A stretch of DNA of 58,070 nt from Haplomitrium mnioides (taxonomy: Eukaryota; Marchantiophyta; Haplomitriopsida; Calobryales), in the NCBI GenBank assembly GCA_049999725.1, contig JBNGIS010011092.1, forward strand, positions 1 through 58,070. Reading direction: 5' to 3'. Made by a program: the position numbers and the translations under genes. Every line of letters begins with the position of its first letter. The stretch's first letter is position 1. The notes beneath the pieces are model-generated. The model was not told the origin of the DNA. It ran no database searches and worked only from the letters and a program-made list of their open reading frames with translations. Shown here one piece after another: positions 21,530 to 32,429 of the stretch.

Positions 21530-24440
21530 TGTGGGAGCATGGTTGCTGACAGAGAATCAGAAGTAGCTCGAATAAGTTCTTTTCGACGCGATGGAGTAAG
21601 AAGGAAAAGGTAAAGCTTTAAGTTTTGGATTAATGAGTGTAGAATTGAAAGATGTAAGGATTAGAGGAATATTTTTGATATCATTGGCCAAGGAGAGAGG
21701 GCTAGGTGATGAAGAAGTGATGCCCTTTTTAGTGGAAAAAAAATAAAAATAAAAATTGTAAAACTAATCTAGTTGTTGAGGGCCAACTAGCCCCTATCTA
21801 TATCTATTTCTATGTGTTGATGGACATCTTGCTTAGGAGCCAATGGAAGTGTATCGGAGGACAAGTTGCCCTGTTGTGCCCTGAACTAGATCCGTCCAGG
21901 GGCAGGAAGTTAAGCGATAGCCTTACACCCCTGTGGGGCTGCCTCTCGAAAGGTAATTAGAGTCAAATGCTTATATAGTGCTTCTGACTTATGACAGAAG
22001 ACTTATGGGATATCTAGAGGTGACTGGGGAAGGCCACCTGCTACGAAGCATTCAAGGGATCCATGAGTGTTTGGATCAAAATGAGGAATTCGAAGATGAG
22101 GAAGAGATTTTTGGAATCAATCAACTATGAGTAAGGGGAATTAATCGAATCTGAAGGATGATCGGTTGTTCTGCAAAGGAGGAGATGATTTGTAAAGATC
22201 CGATACAAAATGGAAGCTCTACAAATGAAAGGTAAGATTGATCAAGGTTGAAGGCTTCTGAAGAAATCGAATGTCGTAAAATTTAAGGAATAAAATCTGC
22301 GAAGCGAATTCTTGAGAAGGAATGATCAATGGATTGGTTAAGAGGAAGGTTTAGTGGCACGGAGTTTTCTGATGATGAATGAATGTGCTTGGAGAAATTA
22401 ATCTATGGAGAATTGAGGCGATGCTGCGGATAGATCTGCGTGAGTACCTGGTGCGGAAATGCTCCTGCTGCGAAGTGATGAGCAGCAAAAGGAGGAATTG
22501 TATTACGAAAGGAATTGAAGTGAAGAATGGTCTTGCGCGAGAGGCCAATGTGGTAATGTGTGGAAAGGAAGTGAATAAAGTGGGAATCAATCGGATCAGC
22601 GAGGAAGTGATCGGCGATGGAATTTCCGCTGTGTGAATAATTGGAATCGGAAAGAATTGAAGTTTAAAAAGGAATGAGAAAGAAATTGGAAGAGACCGGA
22701 AGGGTGGTCCGTGAAGAGTCTGTGGTCCGTGAAGAGTCCGTGGTCCGTGGAGAGTCCGTGAGTCCGAAGAAGACTTCGGAACTTCGCCTTCCGATGCGAG
22801 GAACCCCAGTTAAAGGGGTTCCGATTTGTTTTCCGAGGTGGGACACCCCAGTTAAGAGGGTTTACGTCGAATGTCCGTGTGGGGATCCGAAGTGGAATCC
22901 CCGGTTTAAATGGTTCCGATGGGGATTACGAAGTTGGGAGCACCGGTTAGGAAGGTTGCTTTCCGAGGAGATCAACGGAAGGATGCTTGGCGAAATGGCA
23001 ATAAAGCGAAATAGTGATGTAGGAAACGGCAACTTATTGGTGTTTTGCGCGAAAAGGAAAGGTGCATGAGGAGAGAAGTTTGAATGGCAAATCAGTGATT
23101 TGTTGTGGTTTCAATGTAGAAGTCGAACTGAAAGTTCGAAAAGGGCGAAACGACTACTTTGCGGAATTTGAAAAGTTCGAACTTGAAGCGGAAGAGTTAG
23201 TGAAACTTCGGAATTAGCATAAGAACAATTGTTAGTAATTTGTTCTTATGGTGAGTGAAGTTCGTGTAAGTTAGTGAAAGAGTGTTATTTAGTTTAAGAA
23301 CGGCTTGTGAGTTGTTAGTTCTTATTTTAAACTTAGTGTAAAGAAGTTAGCGTGTAGAGAAGCAAGTTAGTTTGAATTGGAATTAGAATGACTGTTATTG
23401 TCAGTTGAGCAGGACATGGGGTACAAGCCTGTTGGCGAGTTCCTGTTTTGTTGGTTAGCCTCATTGTACATGTGTGCTTCAAGAAATATATAGAGAATTC
23501 TTGTCTATGAGGTCCCCTGCTCAAGTTGTTGATTGCAGATTCAGAAGGAGAAGTTTGAGGAAGGAACAAGAATTTGCAATTAGAGTTGGTTGGTGAATGT
23601 TTTGCAGGTTTGCAATTGAAGAAATCAGCCAGGTAGCATTAGAGGAGTGCATGTCAGGAGTTGCATGAGTGTGTCCTACTGGTGGACCTGGGTTCTGAGT
23701 TCCAAGTTGTAAATCTGTGGGAGATTTAGTGGCAAATCAATTATGCTTTAAGTTATGTTCTGTTCTGTGATTGTTAAATTTTTAAGGAGAGAACCTGTTG
23801 CGGTCAATCAGTCAGTGGATATTGGTTGGTGGGTTGTAGTAGAGCAAGAAGTGCTCAAGATTGTGTGTGCTTAGGGACTAGGTGGGCATTTCACAAACAA
23901 ACAGAGTAGTGGGTGGTTGGAGGAACAACAGTTGGATGTGAGATCAGGAGGGTCATTCTATTGCTGAGTTCTCAACATCAAGCTCTGGGGTATATTGGGT
24001 TGGAGTGGCCTGAGTATTTAGTTTGAGGGAAGTGAGATGTTGTAATGAAGGTAGGCACTGGAGTGTTGGTTTGAGAGTTCCTAGCAAGTTGGGGAACTGG
24101 TTGCTTGTGAATTTCTCTGATTCAGCTTCTGTTTAAAATCAGCCTGTACATCAGCTTTCTTATCGTGGAAGTGTCAGTCATGCAGTTTGAGTAATTCTCG
24201 GCTTTTGTTCTATTATAGTAAGTAGTAGTAGTTTATGTGTTTGGTTTTGTGGATAAAGGTTGTCAGTCTTAGAAAGGAGAGAGGTCCATCTCTAAACTGA
24301 TAGAGTGCAGTTTCAGAACTCTTTAAAGAATCTGGAAAGTTGGTAAAAGTGAATTAAGAGCAGATTTCTATATAGATCTTGCGTGGTTCAATCTTGGGTT
24401 GTTCTTTTCGGGGTTGGAGTGCCACTGCTGTGCTACGACA
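21530..24440 (+). mobile_element. Solo LTR of long-LTR family B
   Basis: Starts TGTGGGAGCATGG and ends GCTACGACA, with a perfect 5-bp duplication CATAT (21525-21529 and 24441-24445). An alternative two bases to the right (TATTG) is equally possible by alignment, but the start TGTGGGAGCAT recurs at 55467, favouring this one. Length is 2.9 kb. It holds TTATATA near 21974 and the block CTAGATCCGTCCAGGGGCAG, also present at 55805-55825 and, reversed, near 53030. No internal region or second LTR is attached, hence solo. Confidence 0.85.
22703..22770 (+). repeat. Short tandem repeat in LTR B
   Basis: Three to four units of the 18-mer GTGGTCCGTGAAGAGTCC or close variants, period 18. Translation on either strand gives trivial repeats, not a protein. 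Confidence 0.75.
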
Positions 24441-24445
24441 CATAT

Positions 24446-24639
24446 TGATGTACTTGATGCCACACAAATCACGATTTTGTTTTGAGTACAAAAGACCAAA
24501 AGAAATCAATCTTGGTATGTTTGAAAGAGATTCAATCACTGTCATTAACACTGAGATAGATCAAGTAAATCTTGATGAATCTTCTAAAGCTAAATCCAAA
24601 GAAGTTGAGACGAGTGGCTACAGTAATCTTAGAATTTGA
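24446..24639 (+). pseudogene. C-terminal end of the element X + strand gene, after the solo LTR
   Basis: Continues the block that stops at 21529: after removal of the LTR the sequence reads on as in copies i and ii (DVLDATQITI, then FEYKRPKEINLGMFERDSIT and DQVNLDESSKAKSKEVETSG, ending at TGA 24637-24639). A deletion near 24480 removes about 20 codons relative to copy ii. Confidence 0.65.
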
Positions 24640-25214
24640 TTGTATATTGTGTACTTTCAATTATGTTGCTATTAAAAATTATTTTTTTTAAAAGTACATA
24701 AGAAAGTTTTGAAGGAATTTGTTGAATTTATCTGCCACCTTGAACTTTTAATTGTAAATCATTCCAAGTTGAATGTTATTCTTTGTAATTGAAACATGAA
24801 TCTTTAGTTAATATTTTCATTTTATTTGTAAAATATTTTTTTATCAAAAATGTACGTATGTTGTTTCTTATTTTAGTGCTTGCTAGAAGAGCTTAAGATT
24901 ATTGTATTACTGAAGCATCTGCCCAAATTGACTACTTAGCTTTTTCTTGTAAAGACTTTGATGTAAAACTGAAAACTTTTGGCACGCTTTGACTAAGATG
25001 TAGAGCTTTCTAGTCACTTTACTTTTAGATTCCGAATTAGAGAATGAAATCTTTATCATGTGTAGAGTTTCTTTTGCAAAAAATAGAACCTTTATCACAT
25101 ATATTCTTAGTTGTAGAAGTCCAAATCTTATGCGTACATAGACTTTGACTCGCATATCGAAGCATCGTGCGTGCAAAAACTCTCTTGTGGAACGTAAAAC
25201 CTAAGTTTTTGATA

Positions 25215-25345
25215 GCCTTTGTTGTGGAGTGTTCAGATGGTGAGCTCGGATTACTATGCATGCATAGACTTTGGGGTGGAGTGTTCAAATGTTCAACTTG
25301 GATTCTTATACACATATAAACTTTAGGGTAGAATTCTAAGCCTTC
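25215..25345 (+). repeat. Minisatellite of element X copy iii
   Basis: Two to three units of TTGTGGAGTGTTCAGATGG...ATGCATGCATAGACTTTGGG, at the same place as the arrays of copies i and ii. Confidence 0.75.
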
Positions 25346-25867
25346 CACACTTTCTACTTCTTACATAAAACCCTCAGTCTTCTACATACAAAGACTACCA
25401 GTTAGAACTTAGATTTTGCACTAGTCAAAGACTCTTTTGTAGAACTAGAAACCTTTATTTGGTACAATCTAGTCAAAAACTTGGAGATATTTCTTGTTTA
25501 CACTCTTAATTCAACTTTCTTAGCTACTGACTTTTTGATTCCGAATATGACTCCTCTATGTATATGTTTCTCTGAATTATAAAATATTTTAAAATGTTGA
25601 AACCTTTTTTTATTGCCCACTTTAACTTTTGCAAACATGGATTTTCAGCTATAAATCAAAGTTTCTTTCTTGGTTGAACTTGAAAATAGATCTTCTAAAT
25701 GCATCTAATTTTCCTCATGTTCTATAATTTTTTAAAACCAAAAATGAAGCTTAAAAATCTCACGTACTTTTTGTTTTAAAAAATAACCTTGTTTTCTCTC
25801 ATTTTTGAACTCAAAACCCATGTTTTCTCCTATAAAACAGGTTTTTGTTTTGAGTAGCCTATTTATA

Positions 25868-25886
25868 GTTCAAAGTAGTGGCTGTT
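25868..25886 (-). repeat. Right terminal inverted repeat, element X copy iii
   Basis: Reverse complement AACAGCCACTACTTTGAAC; followed by CTAT (25887-25890), the target duplication. Confidence 0.8.
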
Positions 25887-26385
25887 CTATGTCTAGAAAG
25901 CTATTACTAAGTTAGAATATTAAAAAAAATGATTGTTATGACATGTGACAAGAGGAGAGAAAGTCAATGAACTAAAATGAAAGAAAAAGTCCAGAAAAAC
26001 TACTTTAGAAGAGGATAAAAACACATGGCAAGCGGAGGATTACAAAAAATAGAAGGTTCTAAGATAAAGACACATGGTGAAAGAAGAACTAAAGATAAAT
26101 GAAAGGTTGTAAAGATAAAGACATGTGGTAGAAGAAGAATAAAAGTAAAGGGTGGTCAATTAATGAGAGAGGGAAAAGGGTGGTCCAATTAGAGGAGGAT
26201 AGAAAAGGAACTAATGGGGCTCCTCCACCTATATAAGCAAAGAACTTTCCACTTAATGTGTAAAGAAGGGAGAGTGTCTTGATAGGCATCTCTTACCTTG
26301 TGGGTTTCTGAAGTTTCTTGTACGCTACTCTTGTATGTTGTACTTGTGCTAACTTATTTGTCTAATATATGTGTGTAGTGTTACA
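25887..26385 (+). repeat. G3 5' LTR, second part
   Basis: Resumes the LTR begun at 10999 and ends GTGTAGTGTTACA at 26385. It carries repeated GATAAAGACACATGG-type modules (26031-26130) and a TATA-like CACCTATATAAGC at about 26226. With the first part the LTR is about 560 bp, against 614 bp for the solo LTR at 48722. Confidence 0.85.
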
Positions 26386-26386
26386 A

Positions 26387-26398
26387 TGGTATTAGAGC
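26387..26398 (+). promoter_or_regulatory. G3 primer-binding site
   Basis: TGGTATTAGAGC two bases after the LTR end. It differs at one base from the initiator tRNA-Met complement TGGTATCAGAGC used by most plant LTR retrotransposons. Confidence 0.8.
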
Positions 26399-26988
26399 TA
26401 GGTCTTTTGTAACGAGTGTGGACTACCTCTCTTTGGAGAAGTACTAAAGTCCTCTTGGAGTAGTGGAATCTCCACTTTGTATTAACTCCAAGAGAGTTAA
26501 ACTTTCAAGTTTTCATGAATAAAGGAAAATAGATATCCCATCCTTTATAAATAAAAATAAAAAGTTTGACTTGATGCTATGGTAGCTAGTGGATAGAGGA
26601 TGATTTGTACATTTTAGAATTTCTCTATTGAATCATCTTAAGATTTGTGTGTTTAACATTGACAAACATTTCTTTCATCAATTTTTAGTGTATAATTTTG
26701 GAGATGATTTTTTATGGTTTTTGTAATGGAATCAAGAGAGCATGTTATCTTACCTACAGTGAATTATGATGTTATATGGGAGTGTTCTATTTATGTTTTG
26801 TGATAGAAAGAGAAAGAAAATGGATTTGAACCAAGCTTCTCTAGAGAAGTTCAACTCTAAGTCCCATATTTCTATTAGAGTAATGCCCAAATAAATGCAA
26901 CGTTTTTATTCAAAAGTTGAAGAGAAATTTTGTGATTCGGTGTTAGCATGAACTAAACCTTTTATTTTACCTATTCTAAATAATTAGA

Positions 26989-26990
<2 letters not shown>
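26399..26990 (+). other. G3 untranslated leader
   Basis: No open frame of note. It lies between the primer-binding site and the microsatellite/gap that precede gag. Confidence 0.5.

Positions 26991-27035
<45 letters not shown>
26991..27035. repeat. (TA)n microsatellite
   Basis: About 22 TA units running into the N gap. Its instability is the likely reason for the gap. Confidence 0.95.
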
Positions 27036-27435
27036 NNNNNNNNNNNNNNNNNNNNNNNNNNNNNNNNNNNNNNNNNNNNNNNNNNNNNNNNNNNNNNNNN
27101 NNNNNNNNNNNNNNNNNNNNNNNNNNNNNNNNNNNNNNNNNNNNNNNNNNNNNNNNNNNNNNNNNNNNNNNNNNNNNNNNNNNNNNNNNNNNNNNNNNNN
27201 NNNNNNNNNNNNNNNNNNNNNNNNNNNNNNNNNNNNNNNNNNNNNNNNNNNNNNNNNNNNNNNNNNNNNNNNNNNNNNNNNNNNNNNNNNNNNNNNNNNN
27301 NNNNNNNNNNNNNNNNNNNNNNNNNNNNNNNNNNNNNNNNNNNNNNNNNNNNNNNNNNNNNNNNNNNNNNNNNNNNNNNNNNNNNNNNNNNNNNNNNNNN
27401 NNNNNNNNNNNNNNNNNNNNNNNNNNNNNNNNNNN
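27036..27435. other. Assembly gap (400 N)
   Basis: Four hundred N beside the TA tract. The beginning of G3 gag is missing. Open frames spanning it are artefacts. Confidence 0.9.
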
Positions 27436-27439
27436 ACCA

Positions 27440-28395
27440 TAGAGGCAAACTCCAACAATCTGGATTTTGGCAAAGTTGGAAAAGCTTCAAGTAGCTCTTA
27501 TGGCAAGCCAACAACAAACAAACATGCTAATGGCAATGATGGTGAAAATGCAACTACAACAAGTGAATGGAGAAGGAAGTCGAGAAATCTTGCTTCAAAA
27601 GATGAGCAAGTCGTGTAAAGTGGATACTTATGAAGGAAGTCATATGGTTGGTGCTGTAGAAGGGTGGATTTATCGAATAGAGGTTCACATGTTGCATTAT
27701 CTGCATGCTTTGGATTTGGAGAAAGGATTATTTGCAAGACCATTTTTAACCAAGCATGCATCTATTTGGCTACAAGGATGGGAGCGTAAAAAAATGCACG
27801 AGGAGAATTACTTTTGTGAAACACTCTAAAAGAAGGTTTACTACAAAATTTCAAAGCGATATACTCTATATTTACCACAAAAACAAAGCTTTGGCAGTGA
27901 GAGCAACAAGGAAATGTTGCAAGGTACATTGAGGAGTTCCAAAGCTTACAAGTCCAAATTGAAGATATGAGTTCCGTGGAAGCTCTTTACAAATTTCTAC
28001 AAGGATTGAAGAGAAAGATTTGAGGGGAAGTCATGATGCACAATCCAAATGATGTTAATGAAGCCATCTCGTTTGCTCAGAGAATTGAAGGAAAACTAGA
28101 GATTATGCAAACATGAGGGAATTATGGCCCCACACTTATGGAGTTGGGAAATATGAGAAGGAAAGATTTTAATCGCCTAAATCACCAACAAGGAGGGTCA
28201 CAAAATGCTATGGATAGAAAGATGAAAGAGAGTCAAAAAACTAGAACATACTACAATTGTGGTTGGATACGACACATTGCACCAAATTGTAGAGCGGTAC
28301 GAGGCAATCAAGGGTGAGTGTTTCAACGACCTCTTTATAATATCAACAATGAAGGAGACCAAGAATGTCAGGGAAATGATGGGCACCAATAAAAA
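27440..28395 (+). pseudogene. G3 gag with defective zinc knuckle
   Basis: Frames at 27467-27829 and onward give VGAVEGWIYRIEVHMLHY, ASIWLQGWERKKMHEENYFC, then LKRKIxGEVMMHNPNDVNEA, i.e. a retrotransposon capsid. Near 28245-28290 a CCHC knuckle reads YYNCGWIRHIAPNC: the first Cys is replaced by Tyr, so it would not bind zinc normally. The N-terminus is lost in the gap and several stops follow. Confidence 0.75.
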
Positions 28396-28414
28396 AACCT
28401 CATGATTTTCTTAG

Positions 28415-28756
28415 GATGTGGTTAATAGGTGGATAAAAGGAACTACAATAAGGGTTTTAGTGGATTTTAGAGCAGAAGAAAATTATTTATCATGGGCAAT
28501 AGTATTAAAGTTAAAGTTACCCTTTGAGGAAGAAGAGCACGAGGTGGCTGAAATCGCAAATGGACAAAGTAAGCCAATTGAAAGATTTTCTCAGAGTATC
28601 ATCTTACATATGGGAAACTATCAAGAAAATCTCAAATGGAAGATAACAACATTACCTAAATACGATGAAATTCTAGGAATGAAGTGGTTGAGAAGACATA
28701 ACCCGCAAGTGGATTGGCGAAAGAAGACTCTTATAACATCTCAATGGAAGATTTAG
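28415..28756 (+). pseudogene. G3 aspartic protease
   Basis: A 112-residue open frame: TIRVLVDFRAEENYLSWAI, where the family has LVDSGATHNFIS, so the catalytic D-S-G is D-F-R. It is followed by LPKYDEILGMKWLRRHNPQV, the conserved second half (usually YDVILGMDWL). Catalytically dead by this reading. Confidence 0.8.
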
Positions 28757-28777
28757 GGAGATCAAGTATAACCTCAT

Positions 28778-29825
28778 TTGAGGCAACTATCTTTGTATGT
28801 GATTGGAGTAAAGCCAATAAAGAAACAAGATGTGGTAATTTTGAGACTCATATATGAGGTCAAAATTGATAAAGAGAACTCAAAGCACAAAGTTCCACAT
28901 GAACTTCAAGGAGTTTTGAAAGAGTTCTACGATGTTTTTTCCAACATTTTACCTCCAAGTTTGCCACCAAAATAATCCATTGATCACAAGATTGAGGTTA
29001 TTCCAAGAAGTATTCCACCATGTAAGACACTATATTGTTTGTCTCTTCATGAATTGGAAGAATGCAAATCTCAAATCATTGAATTATTGGAGAAAGGATT
29101 TATTCAACCAAGCATCCCTTCTTATAGTGCATCAATTTGATTTGTGAAAAAGAAAGATGACAGTATGAGGATGTGTATTAGCTACCAAGTGCTCAACAAA
29201 CAATGAAAAATAAATATCTATTACCAAGAATAGATGATTTATTTGATCAACTTCAAGAAGAAAACTACTTTACCAGGTTGGATTTGAGAAGTGGATATAA
29301 CCAAATTTGAATTGTAGAAGGTGACGTGCAAAAAATAACATTTCAAAGTCGATATGGGAATTTTGAATATCTTGTTATGTCATTTGGATTAACTAATGCT
29401 TTTGCAACCTTTATAAACCTTATGAATGATATGTTTTTATCTTATATGGATAGGTTTGTTATTGTCTTCTTGGATAATATTCTTGTTTACAGCAAAAATC
29501 TTTACGAGCATCAACAACACCTTTGTACAGTATTGAAGGTACTGTCAGACCCCAAACTATATATTAAGATATCAAAGTGTGAAATTGAAAACAAGGAGGT
29601 TCATTATTTAGGTAATTGGGTGAGTGCAGCAGGAATTCAAGTCATAGATGAAAAATTAGAGGCCATTCAAAAGTGAGAAACTTCAAGTGATCAAACACAA
29701 CTACGAGGATTTTTGGGGCTAATTAGAGTTTATTGTTGATTTGTGAAAGGTTTTACTCAAATAAGAGAACCATTGACCAATGTTCTGAAGAAAAATCACA
29801 CGTGGAGATAGGGAGCTATAGAAGA
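28778..29825 (+). pseudogene. G3 reverse transcriptase
   Basis: Pieces read [72 protein letters not shown], then IVFLDNILVYSKN and LYIKISKCEIENKEVHYLGN. The F-L-D-N box replaces F-L-D-D. Stops at about 29310, 29676 and 29745. Chromovirus-like organisation, distinct in sequence from G1/G2. Confidence 0.85.
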
Positions 29826-30280
29826 ATTGACATTTCAAGCATTGAAGAAATTACTTTTTCATGTTTATATTCTCAAATGGTATGACCCTAAATGGCCAAT
29901 AAAACTTTCAGCTGATACATTGGGAAAAGCTATAAGTGGGGTTTTGCAACAAGAATATGAGGATGGTTGGTATAATATTGCTTTGTTTTCTAGAAAGTTG
30001 AGCGATATAAAGCAAAATTACCATACCACAGAGTGAGAAGAACTAGCGATTGTGTTATCAACCAATCATTAGAGGCATTATCTAGGAGGTAAAGAGTTTA
30101 TTATCAAGACTGATCATAAACCTCTACTCTATCTCGAAACACAAAAAGAGCTTTTCAAAATGCATATTTGATGGGCAGAGTTGCAACAATGCTTTCATAT
30201 AAAGATGGTGTATGTGGAAGAAAAAGGAAAAATTGCAGATGCTTTGACCCACATGCTTCAACTCAACATATTGCTATAAA
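29826..30280 (+). pseudogene. G3 RNase H
   Basis: WPIKLSADTLGKAISGVLQQ (first catalytic Asp region with SAD-T), FSRKLSDIKQNYHTTE, EELAIVLS, then HYLGGKEFIIKTDHKPLLYL (TDHKPL motif) and KGKIADALTHML (the usual ADALSR). Stops interrupt it at about 30036, 30070 and 30170. Confidence 0.8.
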
Positions 30281-30312
30281 TCAAAATTCATCCTACATGG
30301 TGGACAAAAAAG

Positions 30313-30555
30313 TTGGCTACAGTCAAGGAAGATGGAAGAGATTGTTGCTACACAACAAGAAAAGTTGGTAAAATGGTAAGAAGTTTGATTTTCTTCCAAG
30401 ACAAGGTATGGGTCCTATATAATATCAAGCTTTGTTGTGAAGTTTTGTATGAAGCACATGATTCTGCAATTGGTGGACATGTTGGAATTGAGAAGACATT
30501 GGACAATCTTCAACATGTTTATAATTGGCCTAAGATGCACCAAGATGTGGAGTTG
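30313..30555 (+). pseudogene. G3 integrase, zinc-binding start only
   Basis: Reads EVLYEAHDSAIGGHVGIEKT and WPKMHQDVE, the H-H half of the HHCC finger. It then breaks at about 30555 into LTR sequence of the G1 family. The catalytic core, C-terminus and 3' LTR of G3 are missing. Confidence 0.8.
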
Positions 30556-30690
30556 CTCTCGAGTTACTTAGGTTCTTTGGTTGCTTGGCTTTTGCTTGCA
30601 CTCTTGATCTTAGCTTGGGCATTGAGTTGCATAACTTTAATAGAGTTCTCCAACCAAATGCCTAGCAAAAGCCAAGCAACCAAAGAACGT
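30556..30690. repeat. Inverted junction of two G1/G2-type LTR pieces (hairpin)
   Basis: 30556-30650 matches the end of the G1 5' LTR in + orientation (GGTTCTTTGGTTGCTTGGCT). From 30655 the same family continues in - orientation. TTCTTTGGTTGCTTGGCTTT near 30572 and its exact reverse complement near 30670 form 24-bp arms around a loop of about 70 bp. Confidence 0.75.
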
Positions 30691-30979
30691 ATTTGATTCA
30701 AGAGGAGCTCTAGAATGATGAGTGGGGCTATGAAGCTCTTCTATTTATACAAGAGAAAAAGATGTCATCCATATTTCTTCACTTATGAGTCACTTCTAAT
30801 TTCAACCTTAAAATTACTCACTTAGAAGTCACTTCTAATTTCAACCCTTAAAACACTAGAAGTAACTTTGAAGACAAGTAATCTTATCTCAAATCAACCC
30901 TAAAAGTGACCCTCTACCACTTCCTTCAATCCTCTCTATTTTCTTATCAATAGCACAACATCATACTTGCACTACTACA
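30655..30979 (-). repeat. G2 3' LTR, truncated
   Basis: Aligns with 6603-6960 of G1, including GAGAGGATTGAAGGAAGTGG and the tandem AAGTGACTTCTAA blocks. Its distal part is missing at the inverted junction. Confidence 0.75.
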
Positions 30980-30999
30980 TAATCTTCGCCTTCTAATCG

Positions 31000-31950
31000 A
31001 TGACGTTATCTTCATGACTGACAGTTTCAAATAATCGAACAACTTCTTAAACATTCTCAAGGTTAGAACACGATTCCCAAGTAGCATCATGAAGTGGATA
31101 TCCCTTCCACAAAATCTTATATTAAACTTGAGGATGTCTACTACGCTTGAGTACTCACCTAGCCAAAATGTGATCCAACTTATATTCTTCATTCTCATCA
31201 AGAACAATAGGTGGAGGAAGAATTTGAACACAATTCAGAAAAGAAGATGGACTAGAAACAAAAGTTTTAAGTTTAGATGCATGAAATACATGATGAATCT
31301 TTATGTGGAGAGGAATATAAAGTTTTCACACAATGGGAGAAATAACTTGAGAAATTGAGAAAGGACCAATCCAAGCTAGAGATAACTTTCAAACTTGAGT
31401 ATCTAGAGAAAAAAGAAGATCATAAGTAGAAAACATAACTTAATCACCTAAAACCTATAAAAAATCACGATGATATTTATCAGCATATTTTTTTACCAAT
31501 TTTTAGCAATAAAAAGATGGTTTTTGGCATTTTGCAAAGAGAAAGATAAACGAGACAAAAAGTTAGAAAGACTTGGAACATTAGAAGAGGAAGGAGAAAG
31601 AAAACCATTGAGAACAATATGATATTGACTAGAACTAAGAAAGAAAGAAGAAAATCCAGTACTTGCTTGTTTGGAGTTGTTTATGCAAACTCCACAATGG
31701 GTAAGAAACTATCCCAATTCATGTGATGAACGTTGATAAACGCTCAAAGCAAATCCTCCATAGTGCGATTTGCACGTTTAGCTTACCTATATGTTTTAAC
31801 ATGATTAGCTATAGACAATGATAGTTTGGTACCCAAAAGTATGAACAACTCTCACCAAAACTTCCTAGTGAATCGTGGATCTCTATCAAATACTAATACT
31901 TTTGCCATTCCATGATATCAAAAGACTACATCAAAGTAAATCTTTGCCAA
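31000..31950 (-). pseudogene. G2 integrase C-terminal half and chromodomain
   Basis: Broken frames give FDRDPRFTRKFW (second catalytic Asp region), NRTMEDLL, then near 31220-31010 the chromodomain YKLDHILAR...YKILWKGYPLHEATWESCSN. The WKGYP...TWE core is better kept than in G1. Numerous stops. An overlapping open frame at 30947-31231 is a shadow of the chromodomain in another frame. Confidence 0.75.
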
Positions 31951-32400
31951 TTAAGGAGCATCCATCGTATCCACTATCAGTGCTAGATGAATTTGTTTGT
32001 TTAACTTATCCACAAAATCTATAATGGCATTAAATCCATGAGGTGTGGTTGGAAGTGAAGTGACAAGATCTAAACTTACATGTTCCCAATGAGTAGTAAA
32101 AACCAGTAATGGTTGAAGAAGGATATATGGTTTTTGATTTGAAGCCTTGTTTTGCTGACAACTTTCACAAGAATGAACAAAGCCACAAACATCTTGAGCC
32201 AGGTTTGGCCACCACCAAGTGCATTGAAGCAACTCCATAGTCTTGTCTACCCCAAGATGCCCAGAGATTGGAATGTCATGTGCTTTTTGTAAACAAACCA
32301 TTCGAAGCACATCATCTTGTGGAGCATATATTTGATGACCTTGATAGAGAATACCATCTTGACTGGAAAAGACATCATTCTCACTATCTTTGACCGCCAA
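31951..32400 (-). pseudogene. G2 integrase zinc finger and start of core
   Basis: A 149-residue open frame: CLQKAHDIPISGHLGVDKTM, WWPNLAQDV, HSCESCQQNK (C-x2-C of the HHCC finger), then WEHVSLDLVTSLPTTPHGFN with the first catalytic Asp (normally W..ISMDFI..LP). Best preserved integrase N-terminus in the G1/G2 family here. The frame ends before the second catalytic residue. Confidence 0.85.
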
Positions 32401-32429
32401 ACATACTCTAATAAGATTAAAGAAGGCAT

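Larger units (their letters stand above)
11063..25886 (+). mobile_element. Element X copy iii: nested DNA transposon with ParB/methyltransferase gene
   Basis: Left end AACAACTACTACTTTGAAC (11063-11081); right end at 25868-25886, reverse complement AACAGCCACTACTTTGAAC. The flanking duplication is CTAT (11059-11062 and 25887-25890). The empty site is visible in the related LTR at 48778-48790, which has one CTAT. Two later insertions lie inside (11266-15557 and 21530-24440); without them the element is about 7.6 kb. It carries a ParB-like/DNA methyltransferase pseudogene on the - strand and a divergent second gene on the + strand. Short inverted termini plus a short target duplication indicate a cut-and-paste DNA transposon; the superfamily is not clear to me. 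Confidence 0.8.

Noticed and set aside
21532-24442. Solo LTR B with TATTG duplication
   Set aside because: Possible by alignment, but the start TGTGGGAGCAT seen at 55467 favours borders two bases to the left with CATAT.
26387-26398. tRNA-Met gene
   Set aside because: Only a 12-bp primer-binding match; no cloverleaf or promoter boxes.
26976-27618. Long open frames across the gap at 27036-27435 (repeating Ile-Tyr)
   Set aside because: They consist of translated TA repeats and N; not coding.
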